Part shown: positions 1-8,568 of the stretch, piece by piece
How the letters are laid out: the number at the start of each line of letters is the position of its first letter
Numbering within the stretch: the stretch's first letter is position 1
From: Clostridia bacterium
GTDB taxonomy: Bacteria > Bacillota > Clostridia > Christensenellales > UBA1242
Length of the DNA stretch: 37,912 nt
NCBI GenBank assembly: GCA_016297915.1
Contig: JAEDFU010000011.1
Location: forward strand, 1 to 37,912
Direction: 5' to 3'
Position numbers and translations under genes: made by a program
The notes under the pieces: model-generated
The model's database searches: none
What the model saw: only the letters and a program-made list of their open reading frames with translations
Told to the model about the DNA's origin: nothing

Positions 1-2
1 TT

Positions 3-62
3 TTCGACTACGAAAACGAAAATATTGTGTTTGACAAAACAGGATTTAACATCGGTGAATAA
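3..62 (+). CDS. C-terminal end of an unknown protein (partial)
   Basis: An open frame enters from the left edge and ends with TAA at 60-62, giving 19 residues ending in KTGFNIGE. It is followed 80 bases later by a clear terminator, which supports a real gene end here. Too little is present to assign a family. The fragment is hydrophilic and acidic with no membrane character. Confidence 0.45.
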   Translation, partial: FDYENENIVFDKTGFNIGE

Positions 63-141
63 TTTTGTAAAAAGTCATTTTGCTGTTTATGCATAAAAAA
101 TTAAATATGGATTAACAAAAAATAATAATGTTTATACAAAA

Positions 142-183
142 AATAATCTCATTTTAGTAACTTTGAAATGGGATTATTTTTTT
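142..183 (+). terminator. Intrinsic terminator after the left-edge gene
   Basis: A 13-base arm (142-154) pairs with 166-178 with a single G-T wobble, and the second arm runs into a T-tract ending at 183. It would stop transcription of the gene ending at 62. Confidence 0.75.
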
Positions 184-199
184 CATATGCAATTTTTGT

Positions 200-227
200 T
201 TGAAAATATTTAACTTAGATGTAAAAT
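200..227 (+). promoter_or_regulatory. Candidate sigma-A promoter for the HEPN-like gene
   Basis: TTGAAA at 200-205 and TAAAAT at 222-227 are separated by 16 bases, about 30 bases before the start codon at 258. It follows a terminator, so an independent promoter is expected here. Confidence 0.45.
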
Positions 228-257
228 ATTAGCAATATCATATCAAAAGGCTAAGTT

Positions 258-689
258 ATGAACGATTTTGATAAATACAAATATTTGTTAGGCGAAACTA
301 TCACTCTTTATCAGTTTATGGAGAACGACCTTAAGCTCATTTTTGCTGGCATGCTCAAGGGTAATTTTTATAAGAATATCGAGTATGTTAGGAGTGAATA
401 CAAGGGGCTCGGTCAAGTAATCAAGGCTCTTGAGGAATTAGACAATAGTGATGCAACTCCGTATTTTTCCAAGGACACATATTTTATGCTTAGCAAACTT
501 GCAAGACAGCGAAATTATTATTGTCATCAATGCTGTATGGACTTTGCATATATTCCAGATTTCGAAAATTCAATTGAGTTCAAAGATAGTCTAGGCACGC
601 TTATGGATACAAACAAAAATATCAAACGCATCCAAACACAGATAGAAATTCACAAAAACGATGTTCTTAGCAAATTCAATAGAGTTTGA
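258..689 (+). CDS. HEPN-like small protein, function unknown
   Basis: A 143-residue, soluble, largely helical protein. The start is fixed by AAAGG 8 bases upstream. Residues 85-90 read R-N-Y-Y-C-H, matching the R-x4-6-H motif of HEPN domains, many of which are RNases in toxin-antitoxin and defence systems. The motif sits in the last third of a helical protein, as is usual in HEPN. The family match is inferred from this motif and the helical composition only; no known HEPN subfamily is recognised overall. No nucleotidyltransferase or other obvious antitoxin partner is next to it. It stands alone between a terminator upstream and a bidirectional terminator downstream. It could instead be an uncharacterised non-catalytic protein. 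Confidence 0.6.
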   Translation: MNDFDKYKYLLGETITLYQFMENDLKLIFAGMLKGNFYKNIEYVRSEYKGLGQVIKALEELDNSDATPYFSKDTYFMLSKLARQRNYYCHQCCMDFAYIPDFENSIEFKDSLGTLMDTNKNIKRIQTQIEIHKNDVLSKFNRV

Positions 690-740
690 GCAGGCTATCG
701 TAAGCGATGTGTCGTAGCTAGAAATTTTTAGTTTTTCAAA

Positions 741-788
741 GCTTTTTGTTAATAAAATCTATTAGGCTTTTGTTAATAAAAATCTATT
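741..788 (+). repeat. Imperfect 25-base tandem repeat
   Basis: Two copies starting at 741 and 766 share the core GTTAATAAAA..TCTATT with small length differences in A and T runs. It lies in the 3' intergenic region of the HEPN-like gene. No function is evident. Confidence 0.5.
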
Positions 789-824
789 TTATTAGCAAAT
801 TATAAAAACATTCGCAAAGTTATC

Positions 825-868
825 AAAAAAAAGAGCAAAATCAATTAATTTGAATTTGCTCTTTTTTT
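825..868. terminator. Bidirectional terminator between convergent genes
   Basis: A-rich arm ending GAGCAAAATCA (to about 843) pairs with TGAATTTGCTC (851-861) with one mismatch, flanked by an A-run on one side and a T-run on the other. It can serve the plus-strand HEPN-like gene and the minus-strand TSCPD gene, which converge here. Confidence 0.7.
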
Positions 869-897
869 GTTTTTGTAGCATTAAGCCATTGAGACCG

Positions 898-1146
898 CTA
901 TTTATTTTCGTCCAAGTATTTTTGCATTGCCTCGGCTAGTTGGTCGGGACACGATGTGCCGTTTCGACACTGAATTCCTCTTAGTCTATCTATTACTTGG
1001 CTAGGGGTTAGTCCTACAACTAGTTTTGATAGTCCTTGGGTGTTTCCGGTGCATCCACCAACAAACTCGCATGATGAGATTTTGCCGTCTATAACATCAA
1101 ACATTATTTTTCTTGAACACACATTTTTGGGAATATATGTATACAT
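898..1146 (-). CDS. TSCPD domain protein (TIGR03905-type)
   Basis: An 82-residue protein that matches the short stand-alone TSCPD family (named TIGR03905 in annotation pipelines). Diagnostic features are a Cys-rich N-terminal half (KNVCSRKI, GGCTGNTQG) and the C-terminal GTSCPDQLAEA, which contains the T-S-C-P-D signature. The same domain occurs at the C terminus of some vitamin B12-dependent ribonucleotide reductases, where it may bind metal or nucleotide. The role of the free-standing form is not established. Its length matches the family. A GAGGA Shine-Dalgarno site lies upstream of ATG at 1146. It is downstream of the DUF4364 gene on the same strand, with a 166-base gap. Confidence 0.85.
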   Translation of the reverse strand: MYTYIPKNVCSRKIMFDVIDGKISSCEFVGGCTGNTQGLSKLVVGLTPSQVIDRLRGIQCRNGTSCPDQLAEAMQKYLDENK

Positions 1147-1272
1147 TAATTTTTTTCCTCTTTTTGTTGTTTTTTCTAATAAAACTAATTTGTTAGTATT
1201 ATAAATGATTTTTACACAAATCGTCTAATGATATTGTGCGCTTCAAATTTGCAACATTTAGTTTTTTGATAA

Positions 1273-1312
1273 TTTGCCAAATAAAATTATAAATTAAAAC
1301 TATTTTGGCAAA
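1273..1312 (-). other. Inverted repeat at the 3' end of the DUF4364 gene
   Basis: Perfect 9-base arms TTTGCCAAA (1273-1281) and TTTGGCAAA (1304-1312) are separated by 22 AT-rich bases, and abut the stop codon of the minus-strand gene. No T-run follows on the minus strand, so a simple intrinsic terminator is not supported. It may be a 3'-end stabiliser or a protein site. Confidence 0.4.
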
Positions 1313-1849
1313 CTAACTATCCAACAAATTTTCGTAGATGTTTTCGTATATTATTGGAGCTTTTTCTGTCCACTTTTTGCTTGCCTTAACAGCAGATTGC
1401 CTTGTTGGTGCTTTGAGTTTGATTTCAAGGAGTGAACTTGTTAGTATTGGCTCTTTGATTTTGAGGGTCACATAATATGTTCCGTCTGGATTTTTGGAAT
1501 ACTCCGACACATATTCTTGACTACGCTTAAGATTCATCCTATTTTCTTTGGCGTATGCAGTAATTCTCTCACGCATATCTTGTGGAATTCTATAATAAAA
1601 GTGACTCAAACAATTTCTGCCGTCAAAGGTTATTGTGTATCTAGTCTCCTCACCTTCGACCTTTTCCTCGCAGATAAACTTAACATCAAGAAGTTCAAAC
1701 ATTGCCTCCTTGACATCAAGATACGAAAACCAATTATTAGAACTGGTACAAATATCTATAATATTATTCTCGGTTAAGGGAATTTCCATTTTGTCAAGCA
1801 CAAAAAGTAGCTTTAATTTTTGAATGGTGTTGTCTTGCTCAAAATTCAT
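1313..1849 (-). CDS. DUF4364 family winged-helix protein
   Basis: A 178-residue protein matching DUF4364 in length and layout. A winged-helix-like N-terminal part (about residues 5-75, beginning NTIQKLKLLFVLDKMEIPLT) is followed by GRNCLSHFYYRIP, and a beta-rich C-terminal part with DGTYYVTLKIKE. The family is widespread in Clostridia and is thought to be DNA-binding, but no regulon is established. The start is well supported by AAGGAG before ATG at 1849. The gene is divergent from the unknown gene at 2023, and the shared intergenic region is very AT-rich. Confidence 0.8.
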   Translation of the reverse strand: MNFEQDNTIQKLKLLFVLDKMEIPLTENNIIDICTSSNNWFSYLDVKEAMFELLDVKFICEEKVEGEETRYTITFDGRNCLSHFYYRIPQDMRERITAYAKENRMNLKRSQEYVSEYSKNPDGTYYVTLKIKEPILTSSLLEIKLKAPTRQSAVKASKKWTEKAPIIYENIYENLLDS

Positions 1850-1967
1850 GATTTCTCCTTATGTTTTTTTGATTTCCTACATATTTTAGCACAAAAAAAT
1901 AGCAAATGCTAAATAAAATGACAACTTTTTTTTGCAAATGCAAAAAATACATGTAAATATTTTATTT

Positions 1968-1995
1968 TTGTTTGTTATTTGATTAATTTTATAAT
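1968..1995 (+). promoter_or_regulatory. Candidate sigma-A promoter for the gene at 2023
   Basis: A perfect TATAAT at 1990-1995 lies 16 bases after TTGTTT at 1968-1973, and 27 bases before the start codon. Confidence 0.5.
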
Positions 1996-2022
1996 ACAAT
2001 ATAGTTACGAAGAGGGGATTTT

Positions 2023-2802
2023 ATGGTTTTAACTGACGAAGAAAGACAAAATATATTGGATTTTTACAATGCCTGCGACGAGATGATTGAGGGCAGATTT
2101 ATTTTGTCGGATACAAAAGTTGCAAATATTCTCAAATGCGTTGTCAAATCTGAGACATTATATAACTTGTACTCCAATTGTATGAAGGACTTTAAGTTTA
2201 AGTATGTTTTGGAACGAAGTTTGGCATCAAACCCAGCAAATGGCGGATATTTTGTTATGTCCGATGACGAAAAGGAAATCGTGGCTTTTGTTACATGTTT
2301 ACTTTTGGAAGTTGACAAAAAGAATATTAATTTGCAAACTTTTGTAACAGAAAATTTCTTTAGTGCAGATGGATATAATATTAGCTATAGCAACTTTGCA
2401 TTAACTGTGCTTATTGCCTATAAGACCGCTGTCAAAAACCTGATTGGAGTCGACGAAAATGGCAATGTTTCGGCGGAGCAGGATTATTCTGCTAGTCAAG
2501 TGACAATTGATGAGACGATTGAGAGTGTCGAAACCGACAAAAATACCAAGCTTTTGCTTGCAAATCTTATGATGAATATTAGTGAGCTAACTAATGCTAT
2601 CAACGAAGACAATAAGATTAAATACAACGAAAAGGAAGAACTTCTTATTGTGCTCAAGGCACTCACTAGAGCAGTTAAAATCGAGGAACTACTTATAATC
2701 AATGCTCTGCTTGTGCCACTTGAACACTCAATCTCAAAAAACCGCAAATTAAAAGGACTCTATGAGAACCTAAAATTGCTTATTGCGGATATTTATTACT
2801 AA
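2023..2802 (+). CDS. Unrecognised 259-residue soluble protein
   Basis: No known family is recognised. The protein is acidic, predicted largely alpha-helical and has no signal peptide or membrane segment. An N-terminal helical part (about 1-145) is joined by an acidic, Ser/Thr-rich stretch (about 146-170) to a second helical part rich in Leu, Ile and Glu. A GAGGGG site precedes ATG at 2023. It is a single-gene unit with its own promoter candidate and terminator. Base composition resembles its neighbours, so there is no sign of recent transfer. It is full length with no disruption. Confidence 0.7.
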   Translation: MVLTDEERQNILDFYNACDEMIEGRFILSDTKVANILKCVVKSETLYNLYSNCMKDFKFKYVLERSLASNPANGGYFVMSDDEKEIVAFVTCLLLEVDKKNINLQTFVTENFFSADGYNISYSNFALTVLIAYKTAVKNLIGVDENGNVSAEQDYSASQVTIDETIESVETDKNTKLLLANLMMNISELTNAINEDNKIKYNEKEELLIVLKALTRAVKIEELLIINALLVPLEHSISKNRKLKGLYENLKLLIADIYY

Positions 2803-2805
2803 AAA

Positions 2806-2869
2806 ATAAACTTCTTAAAATTTATCAAAAGTTAAATGATTTTTGAAATAAGTTTTAAGAAGTTTTTTT
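2806..2869 (+). terminator. Terminator after the 259-residue protein gene
   Basis: A 13-base perfect inverted repeat, AAACTTCTTAAAA (2808-2820) with TTTTAAGAAGTTT (2853-2865), is followed by a T-run. The loop is long (32 bases) and AT-rich. Confidence 0.7.
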
Positions 2870-2978
2870 GTGCAAACAATTTGGAAATCCAGTATTGCCC
2901 CACCATATTTTAATTGGCAATATAACTGAAACATGTAATTTTGTGTACTAAATTTTGCTAAGCATTGTGGTTAAATGA

Positions 2979-3956
2979 TTAAAAAACACAAATTGCAACA
3001 ATCAAAGCAATAATTGACGATATAACTGCGTGAGTAATTTTCATAAGCAAAAATTTGGAATATGACATGTCAAAATCCCTTAGATAGCAAAAAGCCTGTG
3101 CGTGAATAGAAAGTCCACCAAAAGATATCAAAAAAGTACTAATTGTAGTGAGTAAAACTGCACCTAGATTGCATTTACTCAAAAATAAGCATCCGGTTGT
3201 AACTTCAATAATTCCACAAATAATCGAACTGCAAATATCGCTGTTTACTCCAATAAGCCCAAATAGATCGACTATTGGGGTCAGAACATTTAGTTGAATT
3301 ATGACCACCAGAATCATATAAAACAGAGCAATAAACCCACCAACCGAGAGTATTGATGTAATACTTGATGTCATACTAGTGCCAAGAACATTAGTGGGGA
3401 TTGTGGGCTCAAAAGCTTGGTCACTTTGGGATTCTTTGGCTCTATAAAAAAGTCCATTTAGCATAGCTCCCAATATATGACTTAACAAAATTATTATTCC
3501 AATAATTGAGCTATTGTACATTCCTTGAGCGACTGTTCCTAGTATAAATAATGGGCCTGATGTGCTTGCAAAAGATGTTATTGTTATTGCTTGTCCACGA
3601 GTAATTTTGTTTGATTTGTACAAATCACTTGTCAAAAACGCACCCACTGGATAGCCAGATATAATGCTCATAAGATATATGTAGCCAGATACTCCTCCAA
3701 TATTATATAAGCACTTGGTTATTGGCGTAAGTTTTTTGCTGAGGGCGGGGATAAAATCTGTGTAAGAAAGTAACTTGGACAAAACAAAAAAAGGCAAAAG
3801 TGCTGGCATGACCTTGGTTGCCCAAATTCTAACTCCGTCCAAAAATGCCGATGTTGCTGTAGCAGGAATAATAGCAAGCACAAGAATCATCGCGAGTAGG
3901 AGCATAATATACAAAATGTTCAAAATGTTAATTTTTTTTGTTTGGTTTTTTGTCAT
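2979..3956 (-). CDS. ylbJ: Sporulation integral membrane protein YlbJ
   Basis: A 325-residue polytopic membrane protein with about eight hydrophobic segments and the conserved SGYPVGAFLTSDLYK region (around residues 100-114), plus FASTSGPLFILGTVA shortly after. These match the YlbJ family, which carries the nucleoside-recognition (Gate) fold and is needed for proper spore cortex formation and heat resistance in Bacillus. The N terminus is short and positively charged (MTKNQTKKIN) before the first segment. It is divergent from the patatin gene, and in Bacillus ylbJ is also next to the patatin-like ylbK. Its presence suggests a spore-forming lineage or a relic of one. No strong terminator was seen downstream. 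Confidence 0.9.
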   Translation of the reverse strand: MTKNQTKKINILNILYIMLLLAMILVLAIIPATATSAFLDGVRIWATKVMPALLPFFVLSKLLSYTDFIPALSKKLTPITKCLYNIGGVSGYIYLMSIISGYPVGAFLTSDLYKSNKITRGQAITITSFASTSGPLFILGTVAQGMYNSSIIGIIILLSHILGAMLNGLFYRAKESQSDQAFEPTIPTNVLGTSMTSSITSILSVGGFIALFYMILVVIIQLNVLTPIVDLFGLIGVNSDICSSIICGIIEVTTGCLFLSKCNLGAVLLTTISTFLISFGGLSIHAQAFCYLRDFDMSYSKFLLMKITHAVISSIIALIVAICVF

Positions 3957-4060
3957 TATATATTAAAATATGTTTGATAATAATAATATATGCAATCAAA
4001 AAAGTTTTGCCAAAATCAACTTAAATTGCATAAGATGAAAAAACACCAAAGGAAAAAATT

Positions 4061-4837
4061 ATGAATACAAAAAAAGTTGCACTTGTTTTGAGTGGTGGCT
4101 CAGCCCTTGGCTTTGCACATGTGGGAGTTATATCTGTTCTAGAAAAATACGGCATCAATATAGATATGATAGTAGGGACTAGTATGGGCGGTCTTGTAGG
4201 GGCTGCATATGCTACTGGACTAACAGTCGACGAGATGACCAAATTTGCTTGCAAGTTTAAGCGTATTCATTTTTTTGATGTCAACTTTAATGCAAGTGGG
4301 CTTTTTTCGGGCAAAGGCGTTATGAAAAATATCAATAGATTTTTGCCTGACAAAAAGATAGAGCGTTGCAAGACCAAGTTTGCGTGTGTTTCGTGTGATT
4401 TGCTTACCGAAAAGGAAGTAGTTTTTGACAAGGGTAGCATTAGAGATGCAGTAAGGTCCACTCTATCCATTCCTGGTTTCTTTGTTCCATTTAAGATAGG
4501 CAACAAATTACTAATAGACGGCGGATGTGTTAATAATATGCCTGATGATGTTGCTTTGAAAATGGGTGCAGATGTAATAATCTCAGTAGATGTTATCAAT
4601 TACTGCAAAATAGACAAAAAGCCCAAAAATGCCATAGACTCACTTGTTGGTGCTATCAATATTTTGACAAAAACCGTTCAACACCTCAAAGCCACAAACT
4701 CAAATATAATTTTAAGACCAGATTTAACTGGCTTTACTCAAATGAGTTTTGGCAAATCTAATGCTCTTAAAATCATTGAAATTGGCAAAAAAGAGACCGA
4801 AAAACATATAGATGAAATTTTGAAACTTGTTAAGTAG
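4061..4837 (+). CDS. Patatin-like phospholipase (YlbK/RssA type)
   Basis: A 258-residue patatin-fold serine hydrolase. The oxyanion loop SGGSALGFAHVG is at about residues 11-22, the nucleophile elbow G-T-S-M-G-G at about 40-45, and the catalytic Asp is in the later D-G-G of LLIDGGCVNNMP (about 150). The Ser-Asp dyad is therefore intact. Proteins of this size are cytoplasmic and act on acyl esters, but the natural substrate of the YlbK/RssA group is not settled. AAAGGA precedes the ATG. Its place between ylbJ and tmcAL matches the ylbJ-ylbK-ylbL-ylbM order of Bacillus, minus ylbL. Confidence 0.9.
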   Translation: MNTKKVALVLSGGSALGFAHVGVISVLEKYGINIDMIVGTSMGGLVGAAYATGLTVDEMTKFACKFKRIHFFDVNFNASGLFSGKGVMKNINRFLPDKKIERCKTKFACVSCDLLTEKEVVFDKGSIRDAVRSTLSIPGFFVPFKIGNKLLIDGGCVNNMPDDVALKMGADVIISVDVINYCKIDKKPKNAIDSLVGAINILTKTVQHLKATNSNIILRPDLTGFTQMSFGKSNALKIIEIGKKETEKHIDEILKLVK

Positions 4838-4841
4838 AATA

Positions 4842-4880
4842 AAAAACCGAGGGTTATTAGATTTACTCCTCGGTTTTTGT
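4842..4880. terminator. Bidirectional terminator between patatin gene and tmcAL
   Basis: An 11-base perfect stem, AAAAACCGAGG (4842-4852) with CCTCGGTTTTT (4868-4878), lies between two convergent stop codons and has A/T runs on both outer sides. Confidence 0.85.
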
Positions 4881-4883
4881 TTT

Positions 4884-6146
4884 TTAGTCCTTAGTATACT
4901 TTACGCTCTGAGTGTATAGGTCAGGGGCAAAGTTAGGAATTATTTTGCTCTTTTTGAGTAGCATATTAAATACAGCATTGGCTCTATCCTCTATGCTTGC
5001 AAGGGTAGAGTACTCTGGACTTGGATTGCGAACAATATTGCTATTTCGGATTATCAAATTTGTGTTTGCACTAACAGAACTTAGGCAGTCCTTTTTGCCA
5101 GCATTAAATGCCAATACTTTGATAAAAGGTAGTTTGTCCATTTTGTATATTTGACTAACAATATCTTTGTCAATCTTAAGCAAAAGTCTAAGCACAATGC
5201 GTTTGAGTCTAGTATAAGTGTATCTTTTTGTCTTGACATCTAGCAAAAGTTCATTAAAGTCTTTGAACTTTTGAGCGCTAGCCAAAAATCTATTTTCTAT
5301 CCCCTCAGACACATCATAAACATTTTTGATGTCACTAGCGGAACTTGTCTTAACAACATAAGCACATAGCTCGTTATAAAGTTCCAAATCAGGTAGTCCA
5401 AATTCGTCCACATCAGCTTTGAGTAGGTTGTAAGTAAATGGTGGAACAAGTTTCTTTATGGACTTAACTTTTTGTTTTTGGAGTAGTCTTGTTCGGATTG
5501 CTGTAGCACTACTATCCTTGCCATTAAGATCGGCAGAGTTATAATCACTATTTGATCTTGTTGTAAATATTGGCTCAATCTTGCTCTTGGTCTTGTACAA
5601 AGCCTTAAGATATTCGATTGCAAGAATATTGTTGGGCTTGGTGAGAATATTTAGAGTCTCAGTAATTTCGCTAAATTCAACCTTGTCTTCTTTCATAAGC
5701 TCTTCAATAGCTTTTTGTCTACTTACAGGAAGAGAGTCGCCTTGGTCAAGGAATTTCTTTAATTTTTCTTTGTACTCCTTTGGCTCATTAGCAAAGTACT
5801 TGGCAATTTCCTTGAGAAGGTCATAGTTTTCGGTCTCGCATCCAAATGCCAGATTTGTTACATCGTCAAAGGAATTGGCAATCTTGACGCCTGCGAGAGC
5901 AAATATCTCAGCACTACTGCAACAATAAGCGGTTGGAATTTGAACAACGATATCTGCACCAGCCTCCAATGCCATTCTGGCTCTAACATACTTATTTGTA
6001 ATTGCTGGCTCACCTCTTTGTGTAAAGTTTCCAGCTTGGATACACATAACTGCATCACAGCCACTCAACTCCTTGGCTTTTTGAATATGATACAAGTGTC
6101 CATAGTGTAGAGGATTGTATTCGCAAATTATCGCACAGATTTTCAT
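4884..6146 (-). CDS. tmcAL: tRNA(Met) cytidine acetate ligase TmcAL (YlbM)
   Basis: A 420-residue enzyme of the nucleotidyltransferase superfamily that uses ATP and acetate to make N4-acetylcytidine at the wobble base of elongator tRNA-Met. The N terminus MKICAIICEYNPLHYGHLYH holds the H-x-G-H nucleotide-binding motif (YNPLHYGH). QAGNFTQRGEPAI near residues 37-49 and GADIVVQIPTAYCC around 63-76 are family signatures. Length is usual for the family (about 400-430). AGGAG lies before ATG at 6146. It is divergent from pta-ackA, a suggestive placement because the enzyme consumes acetate and the neighbours interconvert acetate and acetyl-CoA. Co-regulation is not shown by the sequence. Confidence 0.95.
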   Translation of the reverse strand: MKICAIICEYNPLHYGHLYHIQKAKELSGCDAVMCIQAGNFTQRGEPAITNKYVRARMALEAGADIVVQIPTAYCCSSAEIFALAGVKIANSFDDVTNLAFGCETENYDLLKEIAKYFANEPKEYKEKLKKFLDQGDSLPVSRQKAIEELMKEDKVEFSEITETLNILTKPNNILAIEYLKALYKTKSKIEPIFTTRSNSDYNSADLNGKDSSATAIRTRLLQKQKVKSIKKLVPPFTYNLLKADVDEFGLPDLELYNELCAYVVKTSSASDIKNVYDVSEGIENRFLASAQKFKDFNELLLDVKTKRYTYTRLKRIVLRLLLKIDKDIVSQIYKMDKLPFIKVLAFNAGKKDCLSSVSANTNLIIRNSNIVRNPSPEYSTLASIEDRANAVFNMLLKKSKIIPNFAPDLYTQSVKYTKD

Positions 6147-6283
6147 ATTTTCTCCTAATTTATTTTACAAGTTACTCAAATTTTAGTAAACTACATGTGT
6201 TAAAATATGTGATGTTTCTATTCAAACATTGTAATATATTTGCAAAATTTTAACAAATAAATCTATGAGGATTTTGAATTTTT

Positions 6284-7270
6284 ATGAAAAAACCAAAAAC
6301 ATTGAGTGAAATTTGGCGTCAAAAAGCTAGCAGTAGCCTCAAAACAATTGTTTTGCCAGAGGCTGGTTTTAGCGAGCGTGTAACACTTGCTGGGCTAAAA
6401 TGTGCAGAGCAAAAAATTGCCAAAATTATCTTGCTTACTGATGATGAAAAAAAATTGGAAAGATATAACATTGTAGAAAACGATTATCTCAAGATTGTAA
6501 ATATCTCTACTCACGAAATTGGGCAAATGCTTAGCAGTGCACTTTTTGAAAAACGAAAAGAAAAAGGTTTAACCTTGGAAGATGCAGTCAAACTTATTGC
6601 AAATCCAGTATACTTTGGAACAATGATGGTTGACTTGGGACTAGCAGACGGACTTGTTGCAGGTGCGGAGATTGCAACTGCTGAGACATTCAAACCAGCT
6701 TTTCAGATTATTAAGGGCAAAACCAAAGAGACCAAGATTTCAAGTTTCTTTGTGATGACAAGGGACAGTGAAACATATATCCTATCCGATTGCGGTGTTA
6801 ATATCAATCCAACTGCAGAGGAAATTGTCGAGATTGCAAAACTTAGTGCTGAGTCAGCCCGAACAATTGGTTTAATAGACAATCCAAAGGTTGCCTTGCT
6901 ATCCTACTCAACGCTTGGAAGTGCTGAGGGTGATGATGCAGTTAAGATGCGTAATGCAAAGGCGATGTTGGACCAAATGAATGTGGATTTTGTGTACGAC
7001 GGAGAGATGCAATTAGATAGTGCAATTGTGCCATCTGTTGCCAAACTCAAAGCACCAAATAGTCCAATTCAGGGAGATGCAAATGTTCTTGTATTTCCAA
7101 ACCTATCCGCAGGTAATATCGGTTACAAGATAATGCAGAGATTTGGTGGTTTTCAAGCCGTAGGCCCAATAGCACAAGGCATGAGAAAACCAATAAACGA
7201 TGTTAGTCGTGGAGCAACTGTTGATGATATTGTTGAGGCAATTGCAATCACAGCACTTCAATGTGAATAA
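6284..7270 (+). CDS. pta: Phosphate acetyltransferase
   Basis: A 328-residue cytoplasmic enzyme of the PTA/PTB family that converts acetyl-CoA and phosphate to acetyl phosphate and CoA. Family signatures include KTIVLPEAGFSERV near the N terminus, GLADGLVAGAEIATAETFKPA (start of the conserved G-x-A-D-G-x-V-x-G region), YSTLGSAEGDD and GGFQAVGPIAQGMRKPINDVSRG near the C terminus. It is the short form without the N-terminal DRTGG/AAA part of enterobacterial Pta. GAGG lies 13 bases before the ATG, somewhat far. ackA follows after 19 bases, so the two form an acetate-producing, ATP-yielding operon. Confidence 0.96.
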   Translation: MKKPKTLSEIWRQKASSSLKTIVLPEAGFSERVTLAGLKCAEQKIAKIILLTDDEKKLERYNIVENDYLKIVNISTHEIGQMLSSALFEKRKEKGLTLEDAVKLIANPVYFGTMMVDLGLADGLVAGAEIATAETFKPAFQIIKGKTKETKISSFFVMTRDSETYILSDCGVNINPTAEEIVEIAKLSAESARTIGLIDNPKVALLSYSTLGSAEGDDAVKMRNAKAMLDQMNVDFVYDGEMQLDSAIVPSVAKLKAPNSPIQGDANVLVFPNLSAGNIGYKIMQRFGGFQAVGPIAQGMRKPINDVSRGATVDDIVEAIAITALQCE

Positions 7271-7289
7271 AATATTTTAGGAGAAAATT

Positions 7290-8489
7290 ATGAAAGTTTT
7301 AGTTATTAATGCAGGCAGTAGTTCACTTAAGTTCCAATTAATTGATATGGAAAATAAGACTGTAGTAGCCAAGGGCAATGTTGAAAAAATCAACGAAAAA
7401 GGTTCTTTTTTGAAGTATAAAGCCAAGGGTCAAGAGTATAAGTTCGAAAAAGACATAGTTAATCATAGCGAGGGCATGGAGTTGCTACTCGAAAAACTTA
7501 CTGACGAAAAAATCGGTGTTGTTTCTAGTCTTGACGAAATCGAGGCTTTTGGACATAGAGTCGTAAATGTTGGCGAGGATTACTTTGATAGCACTCTTGT
7601 AACACCTGAGGTTTTGGAGGACTTTAGAATGAAAGTGGACTTTTCGCCACTACATGTTCCAGGTGCAATTTGCGGAATGGAAGCTGCAATGAAATTGTGT
7701 CCAAATAAGCCAAATGTCGCTGTATTTGATATCGGTTTTCACAAAACTATTCCAGAATATGTATTCAAATATGCTATTCCAAAAAAATACTATGATACCT
7801 ACAAAATTAGACGCTATGGTGCACATGGAACAAGTCACTATTATGTAACACAAAGATGTGCAGAACTTCTTGGCAAAAAACCTGAAGAGATTAATATTGT
7901 ATCTTGTCACTTAGGTTCAGGAGCTAGTATTACTGCAGTCAAAAATGGCAAGAGCTTTGATACATCAATGGGCTTTACTCCTCTTGAAGGCATTATGATG
8001 AACACAAGATCAGGTGACATTGATCCAGCTGTTATTGAGTATATTTGCAACAAGGAAGGCAAGACTGTAAGTCAAGTGCTTAATATGCTCAACAAAGAGA
8101 GTGGACTTCTTGGAGCAATTGGCACAGGCATGGCTGACATGAGAGATATCACCGAAAATCTAAGTGACCCAAATGTCAAAAATGCATTTGATATGTATTG
8201 TCACCGTATCAAAAAGTATATTTGTGGATACATGGGTGTTCTTGGTGGTGCAGATGCAATTGTATTTACTGCAGGTTGTGGTGAACACACTCCAGAACTT
8301 AGAGAGGCCGTAACTGAGGGTCTTGAGTTTATGGGAGTTGAACTTGACAAAGACATTAATAACTCAGCACCTAGAGGTGAGGAAGTAGAGATTTCAAAAC
8401 CTCAATCAAAAGTAAAAATCTTTGTAATTCCAACCGATGAGGAAATGGTAATTGCTGAGGAAACCGTCAAAACTATTAATAATTTGTAA
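7290..8489 (+). CDS. ackA: Acetate kinase
   Basis: A 399-residue acetate kinase of the ASKHA fold. It transfers phosphate between acetyl phosphate and ADP, giving acetate and ATP. The N-terminal VLVINAGSSSLKFQL is diagnostic, as are RRYGAHGTSHYYV, VSCHLGSGASI, MNTRSGDIDPAV and FTAGCGEHTPELRE. Length is standard. TAGGAG precedes the ATG. It is the second gene of the pta-ackA operon. The rpmF promoter follows in the downstream gap, so bL32 is probably transcribed separately as well. Confidence 0.97.
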   Translation: MKVLVINAGSSSLKFQLIDMENKTVVAKGNVEKINEKGSFLKYKAKGQEYKFEKDIVNHSEGMELLLEKLTDEKIGVVSSLDEIEAFGHRVVNVGEDYFDSTLVTPEVLEDFRMKVDFSPLHVPGAICGMEAAMKLCPNKPNVAVFDIGFHKTIPEYVFKYAIPKKYYDTYKIRRYGAHGTSHYYVTQRCAELLGKKPEEINIVSCHLGSGASITAVKNGKSFDTSMGFTPLEGIMMNTRSGDIDPAVIEYICNKEGKTVSQVLNMLNKESGLLGAIGTGMADMRDITENLSDPNVKNAFDMYCHRIKKYICGYMGVLGGADAIVFTAGCGEHTPELREAVTEGLEFMGVELDKDINNSAPRGEEVEISKPQSKVKIFVIPTDEEMVIAEETVKTINNL

Positions 8490-8507
8490 TTATTTTACAA
8501 ATAGTGA

Positions 8508-8536
8508 TTGACAAATATACAAAATTAGTATAAAAT
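8508..8536 (+). promoter_or_regulatory. Sigma-A promoter for rpmF
   Basis: A consensus TTGACA (8508-8513) and TAAAAT (8531-8536) are separated by exactly 17 bases. It sits in the short gap after ackA, about 33 bases before the rpmF start. Confidence 0.75.
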
Positions 8537-8568
8537 TGCATTAGTCAAAAAAAATTAGGAGGTGCAGC

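Noticed and set aside
741..788. CRISPR-like repeat
   Set aside because: Only two imperfect AT-rich copies directly adjoining, with no spacer structure and no cas genes.
2893..2922. Terminator for ylbJ from TATTGCC/GGCAATA
   Set aside because: A 7-base stem is present but no T-run follows on the minus strand.
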